A stretch of DNA of 64,000 nt from assembly GCA_003254885.1 (NCBI GenBank), contig QANT01005266.1:91484-155483 (forward strand). The letters run 5' to 3'. The notes beneath the pieces are model-generated. The model did no database searches, was not told the DNA's origin, and worked only from the letters and a program-made list of their open reading frames with translations. Numbering within the stretch: position 1 is the stretch's first letter; each line of letters begins with the position of its first letter. Shown here piece by piece: positions 45,049-57,990 of this stretch. The position numbers and the translations under genes are program-made. The stretch is from Purshia tridentata (Eukaryota > Streptophyta > Magnoliopsida > Rosales > Rosaceae).

Positions 45049-48000
45049 TTATCGAAGCATATTCAGTGATTTTATGTCAGCACTTCGCAAATACTTTTCA
45101 AAAAGCCATCGGGATGTGTTGAGAGCATTTCCAGAACTTTTCAAAGGGAATGCATACCTGCTGCTTTGCCAATCATTTGTAAGCTTTATCCACTCCCTCC
45201 TCCAATCCTTCAATCCAAATTCACTGCCGTCCTCTAAGCTTTTTATTAAGTATTTAAAGTATATAGCTGCTCGGGGGCCATAATAGTCTCGTAGAAGCCC
45301 ACTCCAATACTTGTTTCCTTGTACAATGAAATAGAAACCACAAGAATTATTGAATTTCATAGCAATACATGCATGCAGGCAGTTCAATATTTCTACATTT
45401 CTACATTTCTAGTAGTAACATTTTGGGATCAAGGAACCAAATTCAGTAACTCAAAACTGTAGAGGATATGAATTCTTATATAAAAAACAATTGAGATGAA
45501 CAGCAAAAGGAAATGTCACCATTTAGTCGTACCATAGTCACGAAGCAGACTTGCTTCCTCCTCTGTGTTGTCGAACCACATGGTTATTTGAGTTCTAGCA
45601 TTCCATTCAAACTGTGTATTTCGGATCAGAGAAATTGAAAAAGTTTTCTTTTTTCATGTTAACTTAAATTTAATTAGGTGATATGGCTCAATGGGATCCA
45701 AACCTGTTTTTCCTGTTCTTCATCTTGAGCAAGTTTCTTTGCGCTTTCCAACCAAGGTCCTAGTAGAAATCCATCATGGCAAGCTAAGAGTGTGTCCATG
45801 TCTTCAACTAGATCTAAGAACTTCTGGCTGTGTCGAGCCACTCCAAGGACATTATTTAACTGATAGGCTTCTATGACCTTTAGAAACAACTGGTTTGCAT
45901 ATTTAGCTAAAGCTTGTCTAGTCAGGTCAACAAGGTCATACCTGGGTACAGTTAAAATGGCAAAAAATATAAATATGAAAAATTTGAGTACATACAGACA
46001 CCAGGAGAGTACTTTTGCATGTGAGGTTTTTCAAACTTAAAAAGGCTAACCTGTAAGTAGTGCTTTCTGAGAGTTCATCTCCACTTGCAATAAAAAGTTC
46101 TAATGCATGTATTACTTCAGAAGTTGAATACCATAAGTGAGGTTGATCAAATGAATCAGTTGCTTCCTTTATGACTGCTCTTCTTGTTACTGGTTTCTCA
46201 TGGTGGTAAATCCCTTCCGGTGGTATTGATATAAAGGATGGATCAACGTCAGGAAATGCTACAATTACATCCCTATTTTTGTCCTGCTCTCAAAAGATTC
46301 AAGGATACAAAATTTTTGAAAAATGTGCTTAGTATGTTTGTATGTCTAATTGCAGCTCTTGACATGGGAACTGAGCACAGAGGCATGCATGACAATTTTA
46401 TGTATACTTCTAAGAACTAACTCCTAGTAATGATACTGCAGAAAAAATTCGATCTGAAAAGAACCATGATTTGACAGAGCATGCAATTGAAAAGTTGAGT
46501 GGATACAAGATCCACGCAATGCAACAAAGTTGAAGAGATAAAAAGCCCTCTTCAAGTTAATAATCAACAAGAAATTATTCTACAAAGATATACAAAAGAA
46601 TTCAGGGCACTTACATAGGCACCATCAGTACAATTATAGATGGTGTGATATAATATATTCCAGGCATCTTGTATTGAAGGAACTGAATGGCCATAACGTC
46701 TCACAGAATATAGATTAATCCAGGCCTGAAATAGGAATGAGCAAATAATGATTTTAATTGAATATCATAATCGTCCCTCCTACTCAAGAGTTACACGTCA
46801 CAAATATAACAACATAATATACGGAAAAGAAAAGGGTTGGTACCCTAATTCAAAAGGATTAGGGAAGAAGTTGACCTTACCTTAACATCAACTTTGTTGT
46901 GTTGAAAAGCCATCTCAGACATAAGATCATAAACAACAGGATTCTGTTCTATACCTTCCATTGACATCCCAACACCAACCTTCAGACACAAAGTAAGAAA
47001 TATGTAATTTTTGTCTCTAGTAAGTATCAGAGGAGACTAGATTAACATCAATAAGTTAATGATCAAATGCAGCAATTACGTAGTTAAACAAAGGTATTCA
47101 ACAACATGGGGCTGCAAAACCTTATGGAAGATTAAGAAGCAATTTATAATATCTTGAAACAATAAGCAAACTTTTTATGGATGAATAAACATGCCATTGT
47201 TGAGTTTTCACTTGTGCAAGCTTCAATTGGTCCAGATGCTATGGCATCCAAGAGGCCGTACATCTCAACATTTCCTGCAAAATTGTGCAGCATACACCTG
47301 TAATGCAGAATAGAACTTAAAAATCAAAAATTGAATCTATAGGGGAAGAAACAAAGGGCATAAGTGAACTTAAAATTCTCCTCATTCATTAATTAATTAA
47401 ACTACAGTATGCACAAAAGGACTTTATGGCAGCTTAATCTTCAAAATGGACATAATTGTCAAGCTTTACACAGAGCAGGGGTGATGAAGCAAACAACCTG
47501 TACAATGGAAGAGTTCTTTTGGATTGGCTTAAATTGAAGAGTCAGGTTTGTCTTCTGGGTTAATAACAATAACCGGTTTTACCTCCTCTCAATGCTTCTT
47601 AGGCATGAGAAGAGAAATCAGATAATCTATGGAGCTATGTAAAAGGTGTTGCCTTTCAACTGAACATTTTAAGTAAGATAAAGTTACTTCTACAAGTAAA
47701 TTTAATGTTTTGCAGTCATGAAAATGGTTTCTACCAAGTATGTACACGCCAATCTCAATCAAATAATTGTACTATGTGCGATTTGCAATGATAAAAAGGA
47801 GCAATGACTTTCCAGATGTAAGGAACACCATAAAACTGCTCTGAAGTAATCCATATGGGTTTCACTTCAGCAAACAGATCAAGGACTACCAGCCTCCCGG
47901 CAGGAACAGAGTGCAAAAGTGCCTGAAAACAAGCATATTTCTCTGTCACCAAAGCAGAGGAAAAAAAGGGAACAGGAACATAGGAAAAAACAGAAAATTG

Positions 48001-51000
48001 GATTGAATATGCTATATAATTGCCATGCAATGGTCAGATGCATGTCAATATAAAGGTAGAGAATGGGTTGTGTGTATTTACATTCAGCTTTCTAATCTCC
48101 CATTTCATTTTAACCAAAAAAATATTGCATGAAGTCATGCTCAACTTCTTCCATTTTGTTTCTCTTTCCTAATGCCTGTTTTTTAAAACTTCGATTGTTT
48201 CCATCAAGAGCTTATCCACATCATATAAAGTATTATTAATTTGAGTTGCAGATCGATTATAGCCAGTTCGGTGATCAAATGCATAGCGTCGCTTAATTGC
48301 ATCATGGATACTAAGAAAGCCACACACTGAAAGCAAATAAGTTATAAATATAACCTTCATTTGTGGAGGCCTCCAGAATGGATCATACGAAAATAACCAC
48401 CCCTGAAGGATTAAGGTATAGTCATTAGATACCAAAAGAAATTGAAAGTGTAGTGACTGAAAAACACACTAAAAGTAAATCACAGAGGGTAAATGACTGG
48501 CATATTTGTGCACTAATTTCTTGGGCTGTTGATATAATATAACTAACCACATCTTCATAAAAGTGATACTCAGAGTTGAATAGTAAGACTTAAATAAAAT
48601 CACTCTTTTTACCTGCATTAGCCAGACACCATCATTATCTCCACTTTGCATTCCCCTAAAGATTGCTGCACCTAATGAAGAGATGTACTCTGGGTCATCA
48701 TCAGGTGGAGTATTCTCATCAAAAGTATCACTGCAATAGGTTCAGTAAATCATAAAACAGGATAACAAATTTTTGGATTTAATTAAAAATTTAAAACTAA
48801 TACAATTATTTGGGGAGAATGAAACAGAACTGCGATTTACGTATATTTGAGAGATTTAAATAATAATTCCAGTGGAGCACTTTTACCATTCAAAAGAATG
48901 CAGCAGACAAAGCACAGATAAGATGGCTCTCATTAAAAAAAAAAAAAANGCTCTCCAAAAAAAAAAAAAAAAAAGTGAGGTTTCAAACCTTACTCTGGAA
49001 ACTATAAATAAAAGTAAATTAATAATTATAGCAGATGTGAAGGACTATAAAAGAATGGAAGAATGAGCTATTGAAGAGGAAAAAGGAGGAGCCTTATACC
49101 AGTTGTATATGTGGCTGGTCCTTCCATATTCTGAGCAAACAGGAATTCCAACAATGAGAAGAAATTAAAACTGAATTATGGTTTAGCATAAATCTTACAT
49201 TTGCAAACATAAAGGGGAAGGCACAGGATCCAGGTACCAACCTTTTAGTTGTTGCTCAATGAATGCTCTTCCAATTTCAACAAATAAGGGATCAGTGGCA
49301 TCAAGAAGGTAAGTGCAGGTCCATCTAGGGTCACTCTCAACTGAAAACCTGAAGCAGAACCGGAAATTGTAAATGAATCATTCAAGATATACAGAAACAC
49401 ACATAGTTTAAGTTGGTATAACGGAATTGAATCAATATAAATTTGACAATATTTTACCAGTTTCCCAAGCGTGTTATCTTTGCTGATGGATATATAGTTG
49501 TGAGTGCTGCAGGAACATTTCCAGAAAAGGCCGGAAGGACTGAAAAATAGAAATAAAAACATCAAGAGTAACAACCCCACCCTTGGAGTAAAATTATCAT
49601 CAACATAAATTTCTCTAGTTACTGTCCTTTCCCTTTCAATTGAGATATTTGCCCGAATATAACCACCACTATTTCTACATCAAATAAGCATTTAACAATT
49701 TCTCATAGCTGCATGTCAAAGAGTAGTGGAAACTTGTCCTTGCAACCCCAAAAAGTAGCTTAAAATTAGGAAGTACGTAAGAATAGATGTCTTGTGATAA
49801 TTAGTACCTGGAGTCATTCCAAGTTCATACATTCTGACAAGAATTTTTTTCTGCAGAGTCAGCTGTTGATCAAACCAACTTTGTGGTAGAGGCCCACCCC
49901 ATCTACAATGAATATCTTATATTATCAGTAAAACATACTACAATTGTTACAAGTCAGAAATTTTTGCAGTCCAACTATTCTTTAAAACCAGATCAGAAAA
50001 CTCACCCATGCAAATTTCCCATACGAGACCATGCAAGGAATGCAGGGCCTCCAAAAAAATCATCCAAATCTGATTTGCTCATATTAAATTTCTGCTAGAG
50101 GATAGATAACAAATTGTTAAAACGATTAAAAAAATATAAAAATTTTTTGTTACTGTTAAAAAATGCAATAAAGAAAATGACCTGGAAGACTTTCTGCCAA
50201 ATAGCCTCTTGCCCTGTAAATGCTAGTGGCAAATTGATCCCCTGGAGGGCCATCCAATCAATCTCCTTTTCCCATCTTTCCCAGTCCCACCAAGCAAAAG
50301 AATCTTCCAGAAGCAGATAAGAGAAAAGATTATTTACAAGGGTTTTACAAATAGCTTCTGTTTCAGAATCACTCTGTGGATAAGCAAACAGAATTCCAAA
50401 GCAGAAGCTTACAGCTAGATGTAACAGCATTTTGGTAGTAGTTCCAAGGAATAGGTCTCTGGACTAAAATGCCAGAATCTTGTACACGGGAGAGTAACCC
50501 TGACTTTGGCACTGAAAATAGTTGCGGTCCACCAGTCTTATCCCAAGATAGATGTGAACCACACCAATACTTCAAATACCAGTGCAGACCACCCAAAATC
50601 TCCACTCCGGTGACCCCGCTAATTCTAGTTTAAGTATTCAAAGTCACGTGTAAATTACATTACAGTAGAGTAGTCCATGAGTTTGATTTGCTATAAGTTT
50701 TCATTGATATGAATCTCCATGTTTTCAATATTAAGTAATTCATAGTTGGGAGAGTGAAAATGAAAACATACAGAATTTCTGGATCCCCTCGTCTAAGGAA
50801 AGAAGGGTGGTTCTTGATCATAAAGCAAGATGCACCTCCACATTGCTCCTACAAATTTAAAAAAACAAGAAATAAAAACAGAGAGACAACACGCACATGT
50901 ACTTGAATTAGGCTCAATGGATTAGAAATTAAATGTAAAAACAAATAGTTATTGGTTCTGCTTTTACAATTTTGGAGCAACCAAACAGAGCGCCAAAAAA

Positions 51001-51293
51001 TAATAAAGGAATTGAGAAAATCGAGAAAAAACAAAATGAAAGACCTTAGAGACGATTTTGAAGTCGAAGCTGGAAGAGTGGGAAGGAAGGAGGCGGCGAA
51101 GGACTCCACGAGCCGCCGCCACCTGGACATTCGGCGTGGCCCTCTCGCGGTCCTGGATTTCGAGAAGGCGCGAAATGTAGCCGACTCCGATGGTGGACGA
51201 GTGAGCCGAGGAGATAAGGAGGAAGAAGAAGAAGAAACAGAGAGTGATGGGGAAGGTGAAGGTCGGAGAAATGGCGGGAAACGTGGACGCCAT
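45049..51293 (-). CDS. NAGLU: Alpha-N-acetylglucosaminidase (GH89, NAGLU)
   Basis: Nineteen exons: 51045-51293, 50772-50848, 50413-50624, 50182-50303, 50006-50091, 49808-49902, 49458-49539, 49242-49348, 49100-49130, 48613-48730, 48355-48402, 47813-47922, 47195-47297, 46881-46979, 46615-46725, 46051-46283, 45704-45941, 45533-45611 and 45049-45317, giving 822 residues. It has a signal peptide (hydrophobic run at about 14-28), the NAGLU N-terminal, TIM-barrel ([20 protein letters not shown], then [17 protein letters not shown]) and C-terminal helical domains. The enzyme removes terminal alpha-GlcNAc; the Arabidopsis homologue is vacuolar and needed for reproduction. Two introns are non-canonical: intron 12 would start GA (CTG|GAAAGTC) and intron 13 GC (ATG|GCATGT). 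Phases close only with these junctions, so intron 12 may be a splice defect or base error. Confidence 0.92.
48936..48974. other. Poly-A run with ambiguous base
   Basis: Two A-runs flank an N at 48949 in NAGLU intron 9. It is the only ambiguous base noticed. Homopolymer length here is unreliable, but no exon is affected. Confidence 0.9.
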
Positions 51294-51746
51294 TAAAGGT
51301 AATGATCATGGTGATTGGTTAATGGTTACTGCTGCTTAATAAAGAAGAAGAAGAGGAAGAAGAGGATGAGACAAAATTGAGGGCCGGCTAGTGAGAGTGA
51401 CAGAGACTGAGAGAGCGCGCGACGAAGAGTATGAGACTCGAGAGTAGTTACTTCCGGTGTTTTGTTTTTGTTTTTTTCTGTTTTGTTTGATTTTTGTTTT
51501 TATTCTCTCTTTTTTTAATAATTATTTTAATACAAATTTTGGGACAGATGGGCTGGAAAAATGTTTTGTTTATTTATGGACCGAGAGAGTCCAGATTGTT
51601 GTGTTGCTACAATAGTTTTGTGGGATCTGGGCCTTATTAGGCTTCTCTATCCTACAATCCGTGGACTGAATTCAGCTATGACTTGCCACGGCCCATAGAT
51701 CCTAACCATGGTGAGGGAGGAAAAAAAATTTTGATTGTGAATAATA
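51294..51746. other. NAGLU upstream region
   Basis: GAA-rich tract (51341-51367) and GA-rich segments typical of plant leaders. No gene. Confidence 0.5.
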
Positions 51747-51988
51747 GATTCAGGCTATTCGGAACACTCTCTATTACTGAGTTGATCATCTTTGAGCCAT
51801 CAACATTAGTCTGTCAAAACATTTGTGTTATTTCGGTAGCCAACTACCGAAATCTTTTGTATATTTCGATAGCATACTACTGAATTAGTCTATAATTTTT
51901 TACAAAAAATGATAAAATAGGAAAGTTATTTCAAAATATATTATGATGGTCAACATAATAATTATGGGTGGTTGGAATAGCTTGAATC
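51747..51988. mobile_element. MITE, family 1, copy B
   Basis: 242-bp element. The left end is GATTCAGGCTATTCGGAACA and the right end, reverse-complemented, is GATTCAAGCTATTCCAACCA; TGAGTTGATCATC pairs with TGTTGACCATC further in. GAATAATA flanks it on both sides (51739-51746 and 51990-51997), an 8-bp target duplication, or 9 bp with one mismatch. That suggests hAT or Mutator mobilisation. It shares ends and internal CCAACTACTGAA-like blocks with the copy at 13932-14156. Confidence 0.85.
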
Positions 51989-51997
51989 CGAATAATA

Positions 51998-54620
51998 TTG
52001 CCATATGGTGTTATCAATCCAGCTAATTATAAATTATTAGTACTATTCTACCATTTTACAATTTGTAAACATGAACTAGTTCTTATTGGATTTTATAGGA
52101 GGAATTCTATGGTACTCAAACTTTGTTCGAAATTTTTAAATTTACTTTTGTAATTTTTTAAATAATAATCATTCTAGTATTGTTTATTTAATTAGATGGG
52201 TAAAAGTGAAAATTTATTTTGTTTAAATAAATTTGAAGGGAGTTTAAAAATAACTTTGGGTGTTCATCTCTCTTTATAGGAATAATAGGATGATTAAGAG
52301 TGAGACTAGTTTAGTTATTATCCTTATTCAAATGATTGTTGCTTATTATATAGAACTAAGAAGGGAAGGTTGTGGGTAGCACTGTGATCACAGAAACACA
52401 CTTTGAACGGTGAAGAGCAAGGAGCACAGAATTTGATGCTGAAAATCATGAATGCTTGGTTGGTGGTGACCCTATGGGCATTGTTATTTGTGATTTGTCT
52501 TTCTGCATGGTAGTATGGGACCAACAGACAAATTATGGACAGAGTCCAGTAAAATGGGTTTGTAGCAGTGGTACATTTTTGGCAATAAATTTAGCGCTGG
52601 GAAGACACCATTATTCATGAATCATGAATCATGATGTATGCAATTGAAAGTAGAAAAACCAAAGGAGGTGAGTAAGGCTTTTCTGAAAAAATATATGAAT
52701 CTATATTCCACTTTCATGTTGCTTTCATCACTAATATATTTCATTCCCTTCACTTCCACCAAAAGCTGTGCTTGAGAGAGAGAAGGGGTGCTTGAGCTTG
52801 CATAATATAATACTATTGTGAACATCAAGGACATGAGTGGATTAGAAATGGAATTAAAAGGGTTTAATATGCTGTTCATTATTGAAATGAAAAGAGAAAA
52901 GCTTGCATTATACATTGAACTCAATGAGTTTGAGGACTGGGCTGGTCTGTTCTGAATTGGAAGTCACTTACACAGTGTCTCCACTAAGTCCCCAATTCAC
53001 AGCAAGCTTCTTGGCAATACAAAAATAATGGCACACAGAATATCATAAAAGATATGAGTTCAGATCCTCTGCCTTTGTTTAATGGAAGCACATGTCTAAG
53101 ATGGAATAGAATCAATCAACTGTAAATAGTAAGAGCAATTTTCCTTAGTTCTGTAATTGTTTTTGAAAGGGGTGGTTTGGATTCAAAAGTCTGCCAAGCC
53201 AACCACTCCCAATTATTTTCAAATCATTCATATCATTTTCAAATACATTGGAGAAGATTGATGTAAGATAAAGAATCAATTTGTGGGCTCATAAGCTCCA
53301 ATAGGGCACTTACCTTCACATTCACGATCAAAGTTCAGAGGTTAGGCCTACTTTGAACCAAAATAAGATGAGAATAAACTAAGAAAGCTGTCCATCTTTG
53401 ACATCTGAAGTGCAAAAATAGGCCAATATTATTGCAGTAAAGCACAATTAGTGTTCACAAAACATTTTTTTCGTTCTCTTAATTAGCTCTTAGTTATTTT
53501 CTTCACAACCTGTAAAGCTATCTCTACACTATCACTAAGCTCCACTGGGTCAGAGGACAAATCACTGTCAAGGAGTACAATTTATATGTGCCAAAAGGAC
53601 TATGATTTGTTAGCCAAAAGATGAAAAGGGAAATTGTACCTACAAGATGATGGAGACTAATATAAGAGTCCGAACACGTTTCACTCTTTAATGGGTCCAT
53701 AGGTTCCAATCATGGGTCCTACTTGTCCATTTAATTGCACCTTCAGGGGAAAAAAGGGGTGCAATTTCACCAAAAAACCAATATGGCTTGTAAAAATGAG
53801 TGAAACACAGAAGGGGCTATAGAAAAAGACCTTCAAACAATTATTGCAAAGGCAAAGTGGTGCTCACATGGGACTGCTCTAGTACTCTACCCAGCTACAA
53901 ATATATGAACTTTCTGTCTTATTTCTCTTCTACATATGCTTTGACATATAATTTTTTAAGGAATGCAATCAGCAAGCTTTTTCTCACTTAGACAACCTTA
54001 ATTGTACAATACTGAAGTGGGTGGCTTTGTTTACCTTCACAGCCTTCAGAGAGATTAATTTTAATCACATTGCAATTTTCTGACCATGCATCATGTTTAG
54101 GTGGCAATCAGACCTTAAACTTGGGTTAATCCAAAACCAAAACTGTAGGTGGAGGGAACTGGTTGGATGAATGCAGCTTAATTTCTCCACCAAAAAAGGG
54201 AGATATATATTTTTATACAAATAGAGTGGAGGGTCAGACTGCTTAGCTCAATGATACCGACAAAAACTTATCAATCAAATAGGGGCAAAAAAGGCTGAAA
54301 CCTTCCTAGTTTTTTTTTTTTTTAATATATATGCACTACCATTTGATTGTCTCTCTGGCTCTTTGCATTACAGAAAGAGAAGTAATGCAACATATGCCAA
54401 ATGACAATGCAGTACAGAGGACTAATTCCAATGCTCCACCCACCTAACAAACTGGGCCAACATTGCTTCATCACTTTTTGCCAACACAGATTCTATTTGT
54501 ATAACACTTGTATATCATTGGCTTTCAATAGTCCTTCTAAATGCTCTTTTTATTTATATGGCCTCTATATAATATAATTCACATGCACTTTCTTCTCCCA
54601 CTTCCTCTCTAACATGAATC
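51998..54620. other. Long intergenic region, WD40 gene upstream
   Basis: AT-rich 2.6 kb with no supported gene. A 100-codon minus frame at 52622-52924 has low complexity and no family match. The last 60 bp hold the WD40 gene promoter. Confidence 0.5.
54566..54573 (+). promoter_or_regulatory. TATA box of WD40 gene
   Basis: TATATAAT, 55 bp upstream of the ATG, followed by a CT-rich leader (CTTTCTTCTCCCACTTCCTC). This implies a very short 5' UTR of about 25 nt. Confidence 0.55.
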
Positions 54621-55856
54621 ATGGAATGCCACCAGTCCTATCAGCAGTACTCAAACAATGACCTTCAATCTGAGACAAACAATCTCCAACCAGAAGAATA
54701 CTTACCATACCTTTCTTCTCAGCCAAGCCTACAGTCAGTCCATTCCCTCACCTCACAATCCCACCATCCCTCAGACACTACTTACAACCACTGCCTCACC
54801 ACTTTGCAAGGCCACAACTCCTACATATCCTCTCTCACCATAGCTGGAGACTTCATCTATACCGGCTCTTCTGATAGAGAAATCAGGTCATGGAGGTGCA
54901 ACCCTTTACACATCGAATTCAATGATGATCAAAACCCAAGTATTGATCATAACATAGTGGCTGCTGGAAAGGGTGCAGTAAAGTCCCTAGCAATTTCAGG
55001 TGACAAGCTCTTCAGTGCTCACCAAGATCACAAAATCCGAGTGTGGAAAATCGATAACCACGAACCTGATCAACAAAGGTACTCGCGCTTGGCCACCTTA
55101 CCAACACTTGGTGACCGTGCTTCCAAGCTTCTGATGCCCAAGAACCATGTCCAAATAAGAAGGCACAAGAAGTGCACCTGGGTCCATCATGTTGACACGG
55201 TGTCTGCACTAGCCTTATCGACAGATGAGCTGCTTCTCTATTCTGTTTCATGGGATCGAACACTCAAGGTGTGGCGAACCACAGACTTCAAATGCTTGGA
55301 ATCAGTGAGAAACGCACATGATGATGCTATAAATGCAGTGGCATCATCCAATGATGGACATGTTTATACGGGTTCAGCAGACAAAAAGATCAAGGTGTGG
55401 AAGAAAGAGTTGGGAGAAAAGAAACACTCCCTAGTTGCTACATTAGAGAATCACAACTCAGGGGTCAATGCACTTGCTCTGAGCAGTGATGGCTGTGTGT
55501 TGTACTCTGGTGCATGTGACAGGTCCATTGTGGTTTGGGAGAAGAAAGATGGTGATGGTAGTAACATGGAGGTTTTGGGTGCGCTTAGGGGCCATACCAA
55601 GTCAATATTGTGCTTGAAAGTGGTGTCAGATTTGGTGTGTAGTGGTTCTGCAGACAAAACCATAAGAATTTGGAGAGGGGTTGATAGAAGTTACTCATGC
55701 TTGGCGGTGTTGGAAGGGCACAAAGGACCTGTTAAGTGTTTAACTGCTGCAATTGACCATTGCAACAACCCATCTGACACATCTTATATCATTTACAGTG
55801 GGGGTTTGGACTGTGACATCAAGGTCTGGCAGGTCTTTGCACCTAATTGCCACTAG
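54621..55856 (+). CDS. JINGUBANG-like WD40 protein
   Basis: Intronless, 411 residues. A Ser/Gln-rich N terminus (1-60) is followed by seven WD40 repeats forming one propeller: GHNSYISSL...REIRSWR, AVKSLAISG...KIRVWKI, VDTVSALAL...TLKVWR, HDDAINAVA...KIKVWKK, NSGVNALAL...SIVVWEK, GHTKSILCL...TIRIWR and GHKGPVKCL...DIKVWQV. The layout and lack of introns match the plant JINGUBANG family (At2g26490 and relatives); the founding member represses pollen germination in wet conditions through a TCP4 interaction. This may be a paralogue with another tissue role. Start chosen as the first ATG in frame; an ATG at 54614 is out of frame. Confidence 0.9.
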   Translation: MECHQSYQQYSNNDLQSETNNLQPEEYLPYLSSQPSLQSVHSLTSQSHHPSDTTYNHCLTTLQGHNSYISSLTIAGDFIYTGSSDREIRSWRCNPLHIEFNDDQNPSIDHNIVAAGKGAVKSLAISGDKLFSAHQDHKIRVWKIDNHEPDQQRYSRLATLPTLGDRASKLLMPKNHVQIRRHKKCTWVHHVDTVSALALSTDELLLYSVSWDRTLKVWRTTDFKCLESVRNAHDDAINAVASSNDGHVYTGSADKKIKVWKKELGEKKHSLVATLENHNSGVNALALSSDGCVLYSGACDRSIVVWEKKDGDGSNMEVLGALRGHTKSILCLKVVSDLVCSGSADKTIRIWRGVDRSYSCLAVLEGHKGPVKCLTAAIDHCNNPSDTSYIIYSGGLDCDIKVWQVFAPNCH

Positions 55857-57990
55857 AGGAGAGGACTCTTTCTTTATTCTTCTTCTTCTTCCTCTTGCCT
55901 TAGAGATTTGGTGTACGTAAAGAGAAGATATTATGTCTCTGATTCTCCTCTTTTGCTCTATTTGGTTTTGCCTTTTCTCTATTTTCTAAAGTCAATTGCT
56001 TAATTGGGTTGTGTTAGAAATGTCCGACATGTGAGATATGAAGCGTGTACGATCCATGAGAGTGAGATATTCCTGATGAAATAGAAAAGTGATGAAAGAA
56101 CCATGTAGGCTAATATAATAAAAGATATTGAGGATATATATAACCTCTCTACTTATCTCCAATTGATTGTTCTAATTTATAAACAATGGTCAATTAGCGT
56201 GATCTTTCTAGCATTAATCTTAAAAAAATCACATCAGAGATACACTCCCTAAAAGCATTGTAATGTGCCGAAGCAGATTGATTGGCATTGATAGAATAGT
56301 TTTTTGCAAGGATTGGTCGGATTGTGGGGCGCAACTCGACAGATAGAGAAAGAGCAAGGTCTCTGGATTAGTGAAACTCAAACTCATTCTTTTCCGAATC
56401 TTACCTTCCATTGTCCACATCTCAATATATATCTTCCTTTTGCTCCAAGTTATGGGTTTCTTCCGGGCAATGAAAGCAATACTACATTTTCTATAAACTC
56501 TATCTAGCTCCAATTTACAAAAAGTTCCTTTGACAGGGGTAGGTATACCACAGCAGGATGAAGAAAACAGTGAAAGCCTTTAACTTACTAAATTCAAAAC
56601 CTTGAGTGCTTAATTCTAAACCCGAAACAACGCGGTTTTGGACACATCAAATATAAGCAAAAGATCTTATTCGGTCAATTAATCGGATGGCATTTTTCAT
56701 TAGCTCTGAACATTGACCTAAAGTGGAGGGGAAAGTTAGGTAACAGTCTTTTTAGCCTAACCTAATTCATATTTTCATTTGTCTCAAATCCCACTCCGTG
56801 CTAGTTGCTGTGATGCAAATAACGTTATAAATGTTGTTGACCCAAAAGACAAATAATAGGTACAAGATTTACTACCATTTTAGGGATAACTATCATATTA
56901 AAAATAATATAATGATCTAATTTGGATAATCATGTATGCATGTGTCTACTCTCTAGGCTGAGCAAAATGGCTCACTTACGTCAACAATGCTTTACCACGT
57001 AAAAATTAAGTTTAACTTTTTATTTCTTTTAATTTTATACTAGAATAAAAGTGACTTTTTTTTTTTGTCATGAATAAATAAATAAAAGTGACTTTAATCC
57101 CAAAGTTTCAGATCAAAAGGGATGGGTGGTCTTGGCCAAAGCCCAAAGGTGGAGCATAAAACCAAAGTGTTCTGAACCATGATACAGACCTGCATGAAGT
57201 ATAGATCGACTTAAAAAGAAGACGGGGTAGAATTCAATTGATGTGGGCAGAATTGCCACCAAATGAGGTGTCTTAATGACCCAGCTAACATTAATTTAAT
57301 GTAAGGAAAGCAGCAATTAGCATGTCCTTCTCCATCGTGCATCATGCACGTATTAATCACTGATACCTCAATAATTCACTGGTTAGGCATAATAGTACCT
57401 ACATATTGATTCAAAATGACCTACTTCATTGCAAATTCTCCAATTTGCCCACTATGTCAGTAGATGCTTATTCTTTGTTACACAACATACATCACTTGTC
57501 AGCTTCATACTCAATTTTACTTTTACTTTTACTTTTGCTTTTTTATATTGCAACAATTAGCACTTGCTAACTATTCAGGTGTTCATTTCTTCTGCCTACC
57601 TACCATAATGGGCTGCATCCCCATTGTCTTTTTCCTTGAAATCACTTATCTAAAAACCTGTGCAAGTGTTACCTATGCAAAGCCAAAATGGAAGCCATGA
57701 AAGATTTCTTGGTTTATCTAACACAAACTTGTTTGCAGAAATCCCCCCACCAATCTCCACCAGAAACAATGACAGAAGAATAAATAAATAGCTGATTGAA
57801 CACTGCGCATCAAGCTTAACAGGTCACCATGGTGGATCAAAAAGCATGCCCATTAATGTTGCCTAAATCTCAACTTGGTAAAATGTATAGCATTTTCACT
57901 TCCAAAGAACAAGTTATTACATAACCAACTGATGAAGGGGGAAAAGAAAACCAAAAAATTATAACTTTTGAAGAAGGGCATATGAATTAT
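55857..57990. other. Convergent intergenic region
   Basis: Holds 3' UTRs of the WD40 (+) and RsmG (-) genes. AT-rich. Short open frames at 56229-56513 and 57464-57700 are not protein-like. Confidence 0.55.

Noticed and set aside
52622-52924. 100-codon minus frame
   Set aside because: Low-complexity Ser/Ile/Phe content from AT-rich DNA, with no start context or conserved motif.
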